Source: Citrifermentans bemidjiense Bem
GTDB lineage: Bacteria > Desulfobacterota > Desulfuromonadia > Geobacterales > Geobacteraceae
Assembly (NCBI RefSeq): GCF_000020725.1
Contig: NC_011146.1
Location: 744,001 to 808,000 of the forward strand
DNA length: 64,000 nucleotides
Direction of reading: 5' to 3'
Part shown: positions 8,373 to 15,820 of the stretch, one piece after another
Numbering within the stretch: position 1 is the first letter of the stretch
Layout of the letters: each line of letters opens with the position of its first letter
Notes under the pieces: model-generated
Databases searched by the model: none
What the model saw: only the letters and a program-made list of their open reading frames with translations
What the model was told of the DNA's origin: nothing
Program-made: the position numbers and the translations under genes

Positions 8373-8454
8373 AGGAAAACATCCCGAAGGGGGACAGGCA
8401 CCTGACGGAGCCAGTCCCCTCCGGCGGAGGTCGCTGATTCATCCCGGAGGTGTC

Positions 8455-9060
8455 ATGACTCGCAAGGCGAAAGTAGTTGCCATAGTCGGAAGTTACCGCA
8501 AGGGGGGAATGATCGATCAGGTGGTGGACGAAATCCTCGCAGCGGCTGCCAGGGAAGGGGGCGAGGTCGAGAAGCTTTACCTGTTGGACACGCAGATAGA
8601 GTTCTGCACCAACTGCCGGCTCTGCACCCAGGAAAGAGAAGGCGCGCGCGGCATCTGCCCCATCGCCGATCAGATGGCCAGGGTGCTGGAACTGGTCGAG
8701 GGGGCGGACGCAGTGGTGCTCGCCTCCCCGATGAACTTCGGCACCGTCACCGCGCTCATGAAACGCTTCATCGAGCGCCTGGCCTGCTATGTCTACTGGC
8801 CCTGGGGGACGGCTGCACCGAAACCCCGCAGCAAAGAGAGGCCGCGGCGCGCGGTGCTCGTCGCTTCCAGCGCGGCGCCCGCTTTCATGGCGCGGTTTCT
8901 GACCCCGATCGTGAAGGTGCTGCGTCGGGCTGCGGAACTTCTGGGGGGTAGGACGGTGGGGGTGCTCCTGGTCGGGCTCGCGGCTCTCGAGGAACGCCAG
9001 GGACCTGGGTCAAGGACACTGGCGCGGGCGCGTCTTTTGGGGAAAAAGCTGGTGTCGTAA
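8455..9060 (+). CDS. NADPH-dependent FMN reductase / flavodoxin-fold oxidoreductase
   Basis: A 201-residue flavodoxin-fold protein. The phosphate-binding loop is GSYRKGGMIDQ (residues 12-22) and the second flavin loop is ASPMNFGTVTALMKRF near residue 90. Between them is a Cys cluster, FCTNCRLCTQ...GICP (residues 50-69), typical of the NADPH-dependent FMN reductase group that can carry an Fe-S site or a redox-active cysteine set. It probably transfers electrons from NAD(P)H to FMN or quinone-like acceptors. The start has GGAGG 6 bases upstream. It ends in a hydrophobic, basic tail that may associate with the membrane. Confidence 0.8.
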   Translation: MTRKAKVVAIVGSYRKGGMIDQVVDEILAAAAREGGEVEKLYLLDTQIEFCTNCRLCTQEREGARGICPIADQMARVLELVEGADAVVLASPMNFGTVTALMKRFIERLACYVYWPWGTAAPKPRSKERPRRAVLVASSAAPAFMARFLTPIVKVLRRAAELLGGRTVGVLLVGLAALEERQGPGSRTLARARLLGKKLVS

Positions 9061-9077
9061 GGGATGCTTCGGGGTGG

Positions 9078-9272
9078 CTACCTTCTCCCCCCGGCCATGG
9101 TGAAACCGTCTTCACGGCTCCAGAGGTGGCGCGAGCGGGTGAGCCTGTTGCGGGTTGCTGCTGCGGGGGCATCGGCCCGCCCCGTAGCGAGAAGCCGCGG
9201 CAGTGCCGCATCGGCGTCCAGCAGGGGGGTGCCTTCAAAAATCTTCACACTTTTCGTTGTTTCTTGTTTCAC
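9078..9272 (-). CDS. Possible small hypothetical protein (64 aa)
   Basis: A GTG-started frame with GGGAGG at good spacing, encoding a 64-residue Arg/Ala-rich peptide beginning VKQETTKSVKIFEG. No family is recognised and the second half is low-complexity. It is the only plausible content of 9061-9526, which otherwise shows nothing I can identify. Confidence 0.3.
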   Translation of the reverse strand: MKQETTKSVKIFEGTPLLDADAALPRLLATGRADAPAAATRNRLTRSRHLWSREDGFTMAGGRR

Positions 9273-9526
9273 ATGAACCCTCCCGCCGGTCATGGGCCGA
9301 CTCAGCGATTCATGAAAGCAAGATACGTTCCTTCCGCGTAACATGCCGGAATTGCGCGGTTGCGACTCCGGTTTAGGCCGTTTTTGGCGCAAGTTTTTTT
9401 GACTTTCGGTGGGGTTGTGACGGGATATTGACGTGAGGGGGGGCAAGCCGGCTGACGGGAGCCAGGCGGCGGAGCACACGCACGCAGGGAAGGCGCGCGG
9501 GTGCCGGAGTCCAGAAACGGCAGGGG

Positions 9527-10156
9527 TTAGATGATGACCTTGCGCCAGACATCCACCACGATGCCGATGGTGCGGGTGCCGTCGTCGGGCTGAAAGGGAG
9601 CATAAGCGGGGTTGTCGGGAGCAAGGTAGATCTCGTCGTCCTTGACGCGGTACCTGCGCAGGATCGGTTCCCCCCAGCGGTTGTGGACGATGATGATGTC
9701 CCCGCTTTTCTTCTGTTCGCTCTCCGGCCTGAAGATCACCACGTCGCCGTCACGGATGGTGGGAGACATGAAATCGCCGTAGCAGACGATGGCGTAGCAC
9801 CCCTCGGGGAGGTCGGGGACGGAGATGTAGCGGCTGATGGCGCCGGGGTCGTCGGGGAAGCTGTCCGGTATCATCTCCAGAAGCGGGGCGCGGCTGACAT
9901 TGGGCTGTTCGGCTCCGGGCTGGTTTTTGAAGCTCTCTCCGCTTCCGTCGCTCAGCCACTGGGCGTTGATGCCGAAGGTGTGCGAGAGGGCGATCAGCAG
10001 CGTGTCGGAAGGGCGCTTCCTGCCGGTCTCGATGCCGCTGAGAAACCCTTGGACGATCCCCAGGGAGGCGGCGAATTCCTTCTGGGTGAGCCCCAGCGCT
10101 AGCCTTGCCTTCTTGATCCTCACCCCTGTTTCTGCATGGTATTCGGTGGACGGCAT
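9527..10156 (-). CDS. XRE-type repressor with S24-like domain lacking the protease dyad
   Basis: A 209-residue protein: a helix-turn-helix of the XRE/Cro-CI type (residues 11-65, with LGLTQKEFAASLGIVQGFLS) and a C-terminal LexA/CI-like S24 fold (residues 90-209). The S24 motif normally GDSMSPTI reads GDFMSPTI, so the nucleophile Ser is Phe129. The position of the general-base Lys reads Arg167 (PILRRYR). It should therefore bind DNA and dimerise but not self-cleave in an SOS-like response. No phage genes are nearby. A palindrome at 10184-10201 in its own promoter region is a candidate operator. Confidence 0.8.
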   Translation of the reverse strand: MPSTEYHAETGVRIKKARLALGLTQKEFAASLGIVQGFLSGIETGRKRPSDTLLIALSHTFGINAQWLSDGSGESFKNQPGAEQPNVSRAPLLEMIPDSFPDDPGAISRYISVPDLPEGCYAIVCYGDFMSPTIRDGDVVIFRPESEQKKSGDIIIVHNRWGEPILRRYRVKDDEIYLAPDNPAYAPFQPDDGTRTIGIVVDVWRKVII

Positions 10157-10183
10157 TATTATCTCCAGGGAATTGATCTATAT

Positions 10184-10201
10184 CACCCGCATTTTGGGGT
10201 G
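10184..10201. promoter_or_regulatory. Candidate operator upstream of the S24-like repressor
   Basis: CACCC-N8-GGGTG dyad lying 28-45 bp upstream of the repressor start codon, where an autoregulatory site is expected. It is short, so the call is tentative. The rest of 10157-10440 holds the def promoter region and an inverted repeat CCCCCTCTGAAGGGGG at 10340-10355. Confidence 0.3.
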
Positions 10202-10440
10202 GCATGTGGCGCCTTCGCGACTTTCGCTCATGCCTTTAGTAATTTAACAGTAGCAGTTCCGGCGGCTTGGGGCAATAGGGAATTTCTCTGAGATATTCGT
10301 GTCCCCCTCTCCAGCTGCGGAAGCAGGCGCCACTTATTCCCCCCTCTGAAGGGGGACGTTGCTCATGAGTATCTCGTTGATTTTTTGCCGGCAACTTTAT
10401 ATAGTGGCGCGATAGTTCTGAAGACAAAGGAAGGACCAGT

Positions 10441-10959
10441 ATGATACGAACAATACTCACCTATCCGGACCCTGAGCTGAAGAAGCGCTCACTGCCGGTT
10501 ACCGTTATCACCGACAAGACCCGCGAGTTGGCTCGCGACATGGCCGAGACCATGTACGACGCCCCCGGAGTGGGGCTTGCCGCCCCCCAGATAGGGGTGC
10601 ACCAGCGCATCATCGTCATCGACGTCTCCGGCAAGGACGAGACGCCCGAGCTGATCGTGGCCATCAACCCCGAGATCGTCCACGCCGAGGGGGAGGCGTT
10701 CGAGGAGGAAGGGTGCCTGTCGGTCCCCAAGTTCTCCGCCAACGTGCGCCGGCACGCCCGCATCGTGGTGAAGGCGCTCAACCTGGAGGGCGAGGAAGTG
10801 ACCTTCCGCGCCGACGACCTCTTGTCCATCGCTTTCCAACACGAGATCGACCACCTGGACGGCGTGCTCTTCATCGACCATCTTTCCCCGCTCAAGAAAG
10901 GGATCTTCCGCAAGCGATACCAGCGCGCCTTGGACGAAGCAAAGGAGCTTAACCGATGA
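10441..10959 (+). CDS. def: Peptide deformylase
   Basis: A 172-residue metalloprotease that removes the N-formyl group from nascent proteins. All three signatures are intact: GVGLAAPQI (residues 42-50), EGCLSVP (residues 95-101, metal-ligand Cys) and HEIDHLDG (residues 137-144, metal-ligand His and catalytic Glu). AAGGA precedes the ATG. The stop overlaps the start of fmt, coupling removal and addition of the formyl group. Confidence 0.97.
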   Translation: MIRTILTYPDPELKKRSLPVTVITDKTRELARDMAETMYDAPGVGLAAPQIGVHQRIIVIDVSGKDETPELIVAINPEIVHAEGEAFEEEGCLSVPKFSANVRRHARIVVKALNLEGEEVTFRADDLLSIAFQHEIDHLDGVLFIDHLSPLKKGIFRKRYQRALDEAKELNR

Positions 10960-11912
10960 CCGGTATGCGCATCGTCTTCATGGGGACCCCCGAATTCGCC
11001 TGCCCCACCTTGCGCACGCTGATCGAGCGCGGCGAAAAGGTGGTGGCCGTGGTCACCCAGCCCGACCGCCCCAAGGGGCGCGGGCAGCAGACCCTCCCCC
11101 CGCCGGTGAAGGTCGTCGCCGAGCAGCACGGGATACCGGTGCTGCAGCCGGTTAAGGTGCGGCTTCCCGAGTCGATCGAAGAGATCCGGGGACTTAACCC
11201 CGACCTCATCGTGGTGATAGCTTTCGGGCAGATCCTGCCCAAGGCGCTGCTCGACATCCCCAAGTACGGCTGCATCAACGTGCACGCCTCGCTTTTGCCG
11301 CGCTACCGCGGCGCCGCGCCCTTGAACTGGTGCATCATCAACGGCGAGAACGAGACCGGGGTCACCACCATGATGATGGACGTGGGGCTCGATACCGGCG
11401 ACATGCTCCTGAAGCGCTCCACCCCCATCGGCGCCGACGAAGATACCCAGAGCCTGCACGACCGGATGTCGCAGCTTGGGGCGGAGCTCCTCGCCGAGAC
11501 GCTGGACCGGCTGGCCCGGGGCGAACTGGTCCCGGAGAAGCAGGACGACGCGCTCACCTGCTACGCCCCGATGATGAAAAAAGAGGACGGTCTCATCGAC
11601 TGGAGCCGGGATGCGCAGGCCATCAAGAACCAGGTCCGCGGCATGACCCCCTGGCCGGGCGCCTACAGCTTCCTGGACGACAAGCTTTTGAAGGTCTTCC
11701 GCGTTCAGACCGCTTCCGGGAGCGGCGCGCCGGGCGAGATCCTCTCCTGCGGCCGTGACGGCATCGAGGTCGCCTGCGGCACGGGTAGCCTGGTGATCGC
11801 GGAACTGCAGCTCGAAGGCAAGAAGCGCCTGCCGGCGGGGGACTTCCTCGCAGGGTACAAACTCCAGCCGGGCGGCCTGCTCGGAAAGAAGGATGCTTCC
11901 GTTGGGGTATAA
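10956..11912 (+). CDS. fmt: Methionyl-tRNA formyltransferase
   Basis: A 318-residue enzyme that formylates initiator Met-tRNA with 10-formyl-THF. Visible features are the N-terminal MRIVFMGTPEFACPTL, the formyl-THF-binding motif SLLPRYRGAAPLNWCIINGE around residue 115 and the C-terminal tRNA-binding OB domain after residue 205. It overlaps def by 4 bases and the next gene by 20 bases, so the three genes form a tight operon. Confidence 0.97.
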   Translation: MTGMRIVFMGTPEFACPTLRTLIERGEKVVAVVTQPDRPKGRGQQTLPPPVKVVAEQHGIPVLQPVKVRLPESIEEIRGLNPDLIVVIAFGQILPKALLDIPKYGCINVHASLLPRYRGAAPLNWCIINGENETGVTTMMMDVGLDTGDMLLKRSTPIGADEDTQSLHDRMSQLGAELLAETLDRLARGELVPEKQDDALTCYAPMMKKEDGLIDWSRDAQAIKNQVRGMTPWPGAYSFLDDKLLKVFRVQTASGSGAPGEILSCGRDGIEVACGTGSLVIAELQLEGKKRLPAGDFLAGYKLQPGGLLGKKDASVGV

Positions 11913-12672
11913 GGGGCCATATCAGGGGCCTCCCCGGAAGCGCCTCTTCGTGGCACTGATGGGGGTGACCTGCCTCCTGGTGGTGGGGCTCATCTACCTT
12001 GGGTGGTGGATCCCGACCATGGGGCTCACCAACATCCATCCCGGCTTGCCGCGCATAGTGGGCATGGTATTCGCCGTCCTCTCCGGCATGGCGGTCCTAG
12101 GAACCCTTCTTTTGGTGCTCACCACGGCGCTCGGGAAGGACATCCTCGGCACCAAGTTCATGCGTGGAGTGGTGATCAAGTTCCTGCTGCCGCTCATCGA
12201 GCAGATCGGCAGCCTCTGCGGCATCTCCAAGGACACCATCCGCCAGTCCTTCGTCGCCATGAACAACTCCCTGGTCATCTCGCAACGCCTCAAGGTCAAG
12301 CCCGACCGAATCCTGATCCTGCTCCCGCACTGCCTGCAGCTCTCCCAATGCGAGATCAAGGTCACCGGCGACATCACCAAGTGCCTGCGTTGCGGCAGGT
12401 GCGACATCATGGGGCTCGCCGAACTGGCGCAGAAATACCAGGTGGAGATCTCCGTCGCCACAGGCGGCACCCTGGCCCGCAAGGTCATCATCGAAAAGCG
12501 TCCCAAGCTGGTACTGGCCGTCGCCTGCGAGCGCGACCTCACCTCCGGCATCAAGGACTGTTACCCCCTCCCGGTGATCGGGGTCCTGAACGATCGCCCC
12601 TACGGCCCCTGCATCGACACGCGGGTCGACGTGAACAAGATAGAAGCCGCTCTACGCAGCGTCTTGGTGTAA
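11893..12672 (+). CDS. DUF116 domain membrane protein
   Basis: A 259-residue protein with two N-terminal membrane helices (about residues 19-40 and 53-76) and a cytoplasmic DUF116 domain. The domain has a Cys pattern suited to an Fe-S or Zn site: CLQLSQCEIKV (about residue 148), CLRCGRCD (about residue 165), and single Cys at VACERD, KDCYPLP and GPCIDTR. DUF116 proteins are commonly encoded next to fmt, as here, but have no established function. The start lies inside the end of fmt. Confidence 0.85.
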   Translation: MLPLGYKGPYQGPPRKRLFVALMGVTCLLVVGLIYLGWWIPTMGLTNIHPGLPRIVGMVFAVLSGMAVLGTLLLVLTTALGKDILGTKFMRGVVIKFLLPLIEQIGSLCGISKDTIRQSFVAMNNSLVISQRLKVKPDRILILLPHCLQLSQCEIKVTGDITKCLRCGRCDIMGLAELAQKYQVEISVATGGTLARKVIIEKRPKLVLAVACERDLTSGIKDCYPLPVIGVLNDRPYGPCIDTRVDVNKIEAALRSVLV

Positions 12673-12679
12673 AAATCCT

Positions 12680-13705
12680 ATGAGCAGATCCCCCCTGGCG
12701 AAAATCCCCGCCTTTTCTCTTTTTCTGGCGCTTTTTCTGTTTTTTTGCGCCGCACAGGCGCAGGCCGCGCAGATAACGGAATATCGCGTCATCCGGGAGC
12801 CGGTAAGCGACCGCTCCGGCAAACGGCTCCTCGCGGTCCGCAGTTTCAAATGCGACGGCGTGCCGCGCCTGCTCGCCGTCGACCCGGAAACGCTTGCGAG
12901 CTACGATCTCCCGGCCGACTCGCCGAAAAGAAGCGGCGACGCCGGCGCTGACGCTTTCCGCGCCACCAGGCTCGCCCGCGCGCTCAATAAGTACAACTCC
13001 CCGCCATACCGGCTGCAAAACGGCGGGGCAGTCCACGCCGAGACGCAGGTTCAGGGGCTTTTCCTCACCGTCGACCTCTGCCCCTCCAAGCGCCCCTTCG
13101 AGCGGGAGCTCTTCGAGGCGACCGCAGCGCTAGGCCATGGCCGCGCCGTCCCGGTGGCCGTAATGATCTCCGGAGTGTGGCTGTCCACTCATCCGCAGGA
13201 ACTCTCCTACCTGAAAGAGGCGATAGCCTCGGGGAAACTGGCCGTGACCTGGGTGAACCATTCGTACCACCACCATTACGACCCCAAGGTCCCCCTGGCG
13301 GAGAACTTCCTGCTCGCTCCGGGGACCGACCCGATGCAGGAGGTGCTTCAGGCAGAAGAGCTGCTGCTCTCCCAAGGGCTGGTCCCTTCCCCGTTTTTCC
13401 GCTTCCCGGGGCTTGTCTCCGACGGAGCCTGGATGCAGCGGCTCAAGGAACTCTCGCTGATCCCCATCGGGAGCGACGCCTGGCTTGCCAAGGGAGAGGC
13501 GCCGCGCCCGGGAAGCTTCATCCTGGTGCACGGCAACGGCAACGAGCCAAAAGGGGTGAAGCTGCTCTTGCCGATCTTGAAGGAAAAGGCGCCGCGCCTT
13601 TTGCCGCTTGCCGCCGCCTTCGGCGCCAAGGCGGAACCCATCTCTCCCCCTCCCTTGACGGGAGGGGGCAGGGGGGTGGGTGAACTTGCCACGCAGCGCA
13701 AATAG
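12680..13705 (+). CDS. Exported polysaccharide deacetylase-like protein
   Basis: A 341-residue protein with a signal peptide (residues 1-29, ending AQAQAA). The NodB-like domain includes the metal-binding segment NHSYHHHYD (about residue 194), an FRFPG arginine motif near residue 238 and a terminal VHGNG motif. The first motif reads LTVDLCPSK, with a single Asp rather than the usual TFDD, as in divergent members. It probably trims acetyl groups from cell-wall or exopolysaccharide sugars. The last roughly 20 residues (PPPLTGGGRGVGEL...) are encoded by an intergenic-type GC-rich repeat, so the original C-terminus was probably shorter. Confidence 0.75.
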   Translation: MSRSPLAKIPAFSLFLALFLFFCAAQAQAAQITEYRVIREPVSDRSGKRLLAVRSFKCDGVPRLLAVDPETLASYDLPADSPKRSGDAGADAFRATRLARALNKYNSPPYRLQNGGAVHAETQVQGLFLTVDLCPSKRPFERELFEATAALGHGRAVPVAVMISGVWLSTHPQELSYLKEAIASGKLAVTWVNHSYHHHYDPKVPLAENFLLAPGTDPMQEVLQAEELLLSQGLVPSPFFRFPGLVSDGAWMQRLKELSLIPIGSDAWLAKGEAPRPGSFILVHGNGNEPKGVKLLLPILKEKAPRLLPLAAAFGAKAEPISPPPLTGGGRGVGELATQRK

Positions 13706-13749
13706 CACCTACCCCCACCCCCTAACCCCCTCCCGCTGGGGGAGGGGGG
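13645..13749. repeat. Composite GC-rich palindromic repeat (type C), partly inside a coding sequence
   Basis: Two inverted repeats, CCCCCTCCC-TTGAC-GGGAGGGGG at 13646-13668 and CCCCCTCCCGC-TGGGGGAGGGGG at 13726-13748, are separated by a GGGTGGGTGAA spacer and the ACCCCCACCCCCTAACCCC block. The same composite is at 28743-28851 and its second half at 25209-25306. The first palindrome lies within the deacetylase reading frame. Confidence 0.85.
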
Positions 13750-13777
13750 ACTTGCTGGAGTCTTAGAGGATAAAGAG

Positions 13778-14620
13778 ATGAAGACGATGTTCCTCGCGCT
13801 CTTGGCGCTTCCCATATTCTCTCCCGCAGCCCATGCCGCAGATTCCCCCCGCTACGCCGTCGCCGTCGCAGCCACCCCGGTCTTAAACACCCCCGACTTC
13901 GCCAGGACCTTCAGCGGCAAGGTGAAGCTCGACCCTTGCAAAGGGGTGCGCCCCGTCGAGTTCGTTGCCTTTCCCGGCACCCTGTTCCGGATCGAGGGGG
14001 AGCAGGAAAAGGACGGCGTCAAGGTGTACCGGGTCACCAGCAACGACTACCCGTACCCGACCAAGACCGGCCTCTTCGTGGACGCGCGCTTCGTGGAGAC
14101 GGTGGAGGGAACGCCCCGCGAGCGGCAACGGACCCTTCCCGAGACGGCCGAGATAAGGAAAAGGCTCCTCTCGGCGGTGGGGAGACCCTACGTCTGGGGG
14201 GGTAACTTCAAGGAGGGGGTGCCGCTTTTGAGGACGCTCTATCCGCAGGGGGACCCGCTTTACGGGGTGGATTGCACCGGGCTTCTCTACGAGGCGACCG
14301 ACGGCTATACCCCGAGGAACAGCTCGTACCTCACCCGCTACGGAAAAGGGGTGAAGGTGGCGGGGCTCTCCGCGGCGGAAATCGCCAAGAAGCTGGAGCC
14401 GTTGGACCTCGTGGTCTACAAGGGGCACGTGATGATGGTTGTGGACGAGGATTCGATCATCCAGAGCGTGATGGGGTGCGGCGGCGGGAAAAAAGGGGTG
14501 GTGCTTTCCTCCAGGGAGGAGACCCTGAAGAAACTGATGCGGACCAGGGAGCCGGCGGACCGGTATCCGAAGGGGGCTGCCGGGGTGAAGAGCTTCGTGG
14601 TGCGCCGCTGGCTTCGCTAG
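13778..14620 (+). CDS. Exported NlpC/P60-type cell-wall peptidase
   Basis: A 280-residue protein with a signal peptide (residues 1-20, HAADS). An SH3-like part (about residues 25-110) precedes a papain-like NlpC/P60 domain. It has the entry motif GRPYVWGGNF (about residue 136), the catalytic cysteine in YGVDCTGLLYEA (about residue 168) and the His in LVVYKGHVMMVVDE (about residue 217). Such enzymes cleave peptidoglycan peptides. It follows the deacetylase, suggesting joint envelope work, although a repeat separates them. Confidence 0.75.
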   Translation: MKTMFLALLALPIFSPAAHAADSPRYAVAVAATPVLNTPDFARTFSGKVKLDPCKGVRPVEFVAFPGTLFRIEGEQEKDGVKVYRVTSNDYPYPTKTGLFVDARFVETVEGTPRERQRTLPETAEIRKRLLSAVGRPYVWGGNFKEGVPLLRTLYPQGDPLYGVDCTGLLYEATDGYTPRNSSYLTRYGKGVKVAGLSAAEIAKKLEPLDLVVYKGHVMMVVDEDSIIQSVMGCGGGKKGVVLSSREETLKKLMRTREPADRYPKGAAGVKSFVVRRWLR

Positions 14621-14636
14621 CCGGGCCGCGCGGCAA

Positions 14637-15674
14637 TCAGCAGGTAGCGGCCGGAAGCACCAGGTTGAGGGGCTTCTTCCCGCCCGCTCGGTGGGAGTCG
14701 CACTCCGGGAACTCCTCGCTCGACGGTAGCGGCCCGTCGGGGACCACGGCCAGGAACACCTCGACCACCGCCGGGTCCAGCGCCGTGCCCGCCATCTCGC
14801 GCACCATCTGGCGCGCCTTCTCGAAGGTATATGCCTTGCGGTAGGACCGGTCCGAGGTGAGGGCGTCGTAGACGTCGGCCACCGAAACGATGCGCGCTTC
14901 GATGGGAATCTCCTCCCCCATGAGCCCGCAGGGGTAGCCGCTGCCGTCGTACTTCTCGTGATGGTAGTGGATGATGTTCCGCGCCACCTGGGACAGGTCG
15001 GCTTTTTCCGCCACGTCCACCCCCCAGTCGGTGTGCATCTTCATGGTCTCGAACTCGTCCTCGCTCAACTTGCCCGGACCGTTCAGTATGAACTCCGAAA
15101 CCCCGATCTTGCCGCAGTCGTGCAGCCAGCTTCCGTACTTGATCTGCCGCTGCATCTCCTTCGCTATCCCCATCGCCTCGGCGACCAAAAGCGCGTAGAC
15201 CGCGACACGGTCGCAGTGCCCCTTGGTGCTCGGGTCCTTGAGCTCAATGGTCTGCGCCAGGGAACGGAGCACCGCCTCGTCCTCGCGCCGTATGTCATGA
15301 ATGGTGCGGTAGCGCCTCAACCCCTCCTGCACCACCTCGACGATCTCCTCGTCCTTCCACGGTTTCATCATACAGCGGTAGACCTCGGAACTGTTGATGG
15401 CGGCAAGCGCCGTCGGGAGGTCGACGTGGGAGGAGATGAGTACCTTCACGGTGTCCGGCGAGACGTTCCTGAGCTCGCGCAGGAACTCCAGCCCCGACAT
15501 CCCCGGCATCTGGTTGTCCGAGACCACCACCGCTATCTCGTGCTTTTTGAAGAGTTCCAGGGCCTCTTCCGCGTCGCTGGCGGCGAGGGGGGCGATGCCG
15601 TGCGACCTCAGTAGGTCGCTCAGCGCCTGGAGTACCAGTTTGTTGTCGTCCACAAAGAGTATCTCTGCCGCCAT
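14637..15674 (-). CDS. Response regulator with HD-GYP phosphodiesterase domain
   Basis: A receiver domain (residues 1-120, phospho-acceptor Asp in VVSDNQMPG) linked to an HD-GYP domain. The output domain has GHCDRVA, the HD pair in WLHDCGKIG, HYHHEKYDGSGYPCGL (GYP signature) and VADVYDALTSDR, all needed for metal-dependent c-di-GMP hydrolysis. It should lower c-di-GMP when activated. I start at ATG 15674, which begins the receiver cleanly; a longer reading to 15767 has no ribosome site and adds non-conserved residues. No partner kinase gene is adjacent. Confidence 0.9.
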   Translation of the reverse strand: MAAEILFVDDNKLVLQALSDLLRSHGIAPLAASDAEEALELFKKHEIAVVVSDNQMPGMSGLEFLRELRNVSPDTVKVLISSHVDLPTALAAINSSEVYRCMMKPWKDEEIVEVVQEGLRRYRTIHDIRREDEAVLRSLAQTIELKDPSTKGHCDRVAVYALLVAEAMGIAKEMQRQIKYGSWLHDCGKIGVSEFILNGPGKLSEDEFETMKMHTDWGVDVAEKADLSQVARNIIHYHHEKYDGSGYPCGLMGEEIPIEARIVSVADVYDALTSDRSYRKAYTFEKARQMVREMAGTALDPAVVEVFLAVVPDGPLPSSEEFPECDSHRAGGKKPLNLVLPAATC

Positions 15675-15820
15675 CTTCACCGCCCCCGTCTGCGCCTGAC
15701 GCTGATGCGGCGCGGAACCGTCTCGGTCCGTTAGCCGCAACCAATTTGAGGCATAGTAGTCTTTCATGAAATTGTTGTCAATTTTAAACTAATGGGAAGC
15801 GGGGGCGGGGGAGCCTTGGG

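Noticed and set aside
9061-9526. Riboswitch or other structured RNA
   Set aside because: Several GC-rich hairpins can be drawn, but no conserved core such as GEMM, cobalamin or moco motifs is seen.
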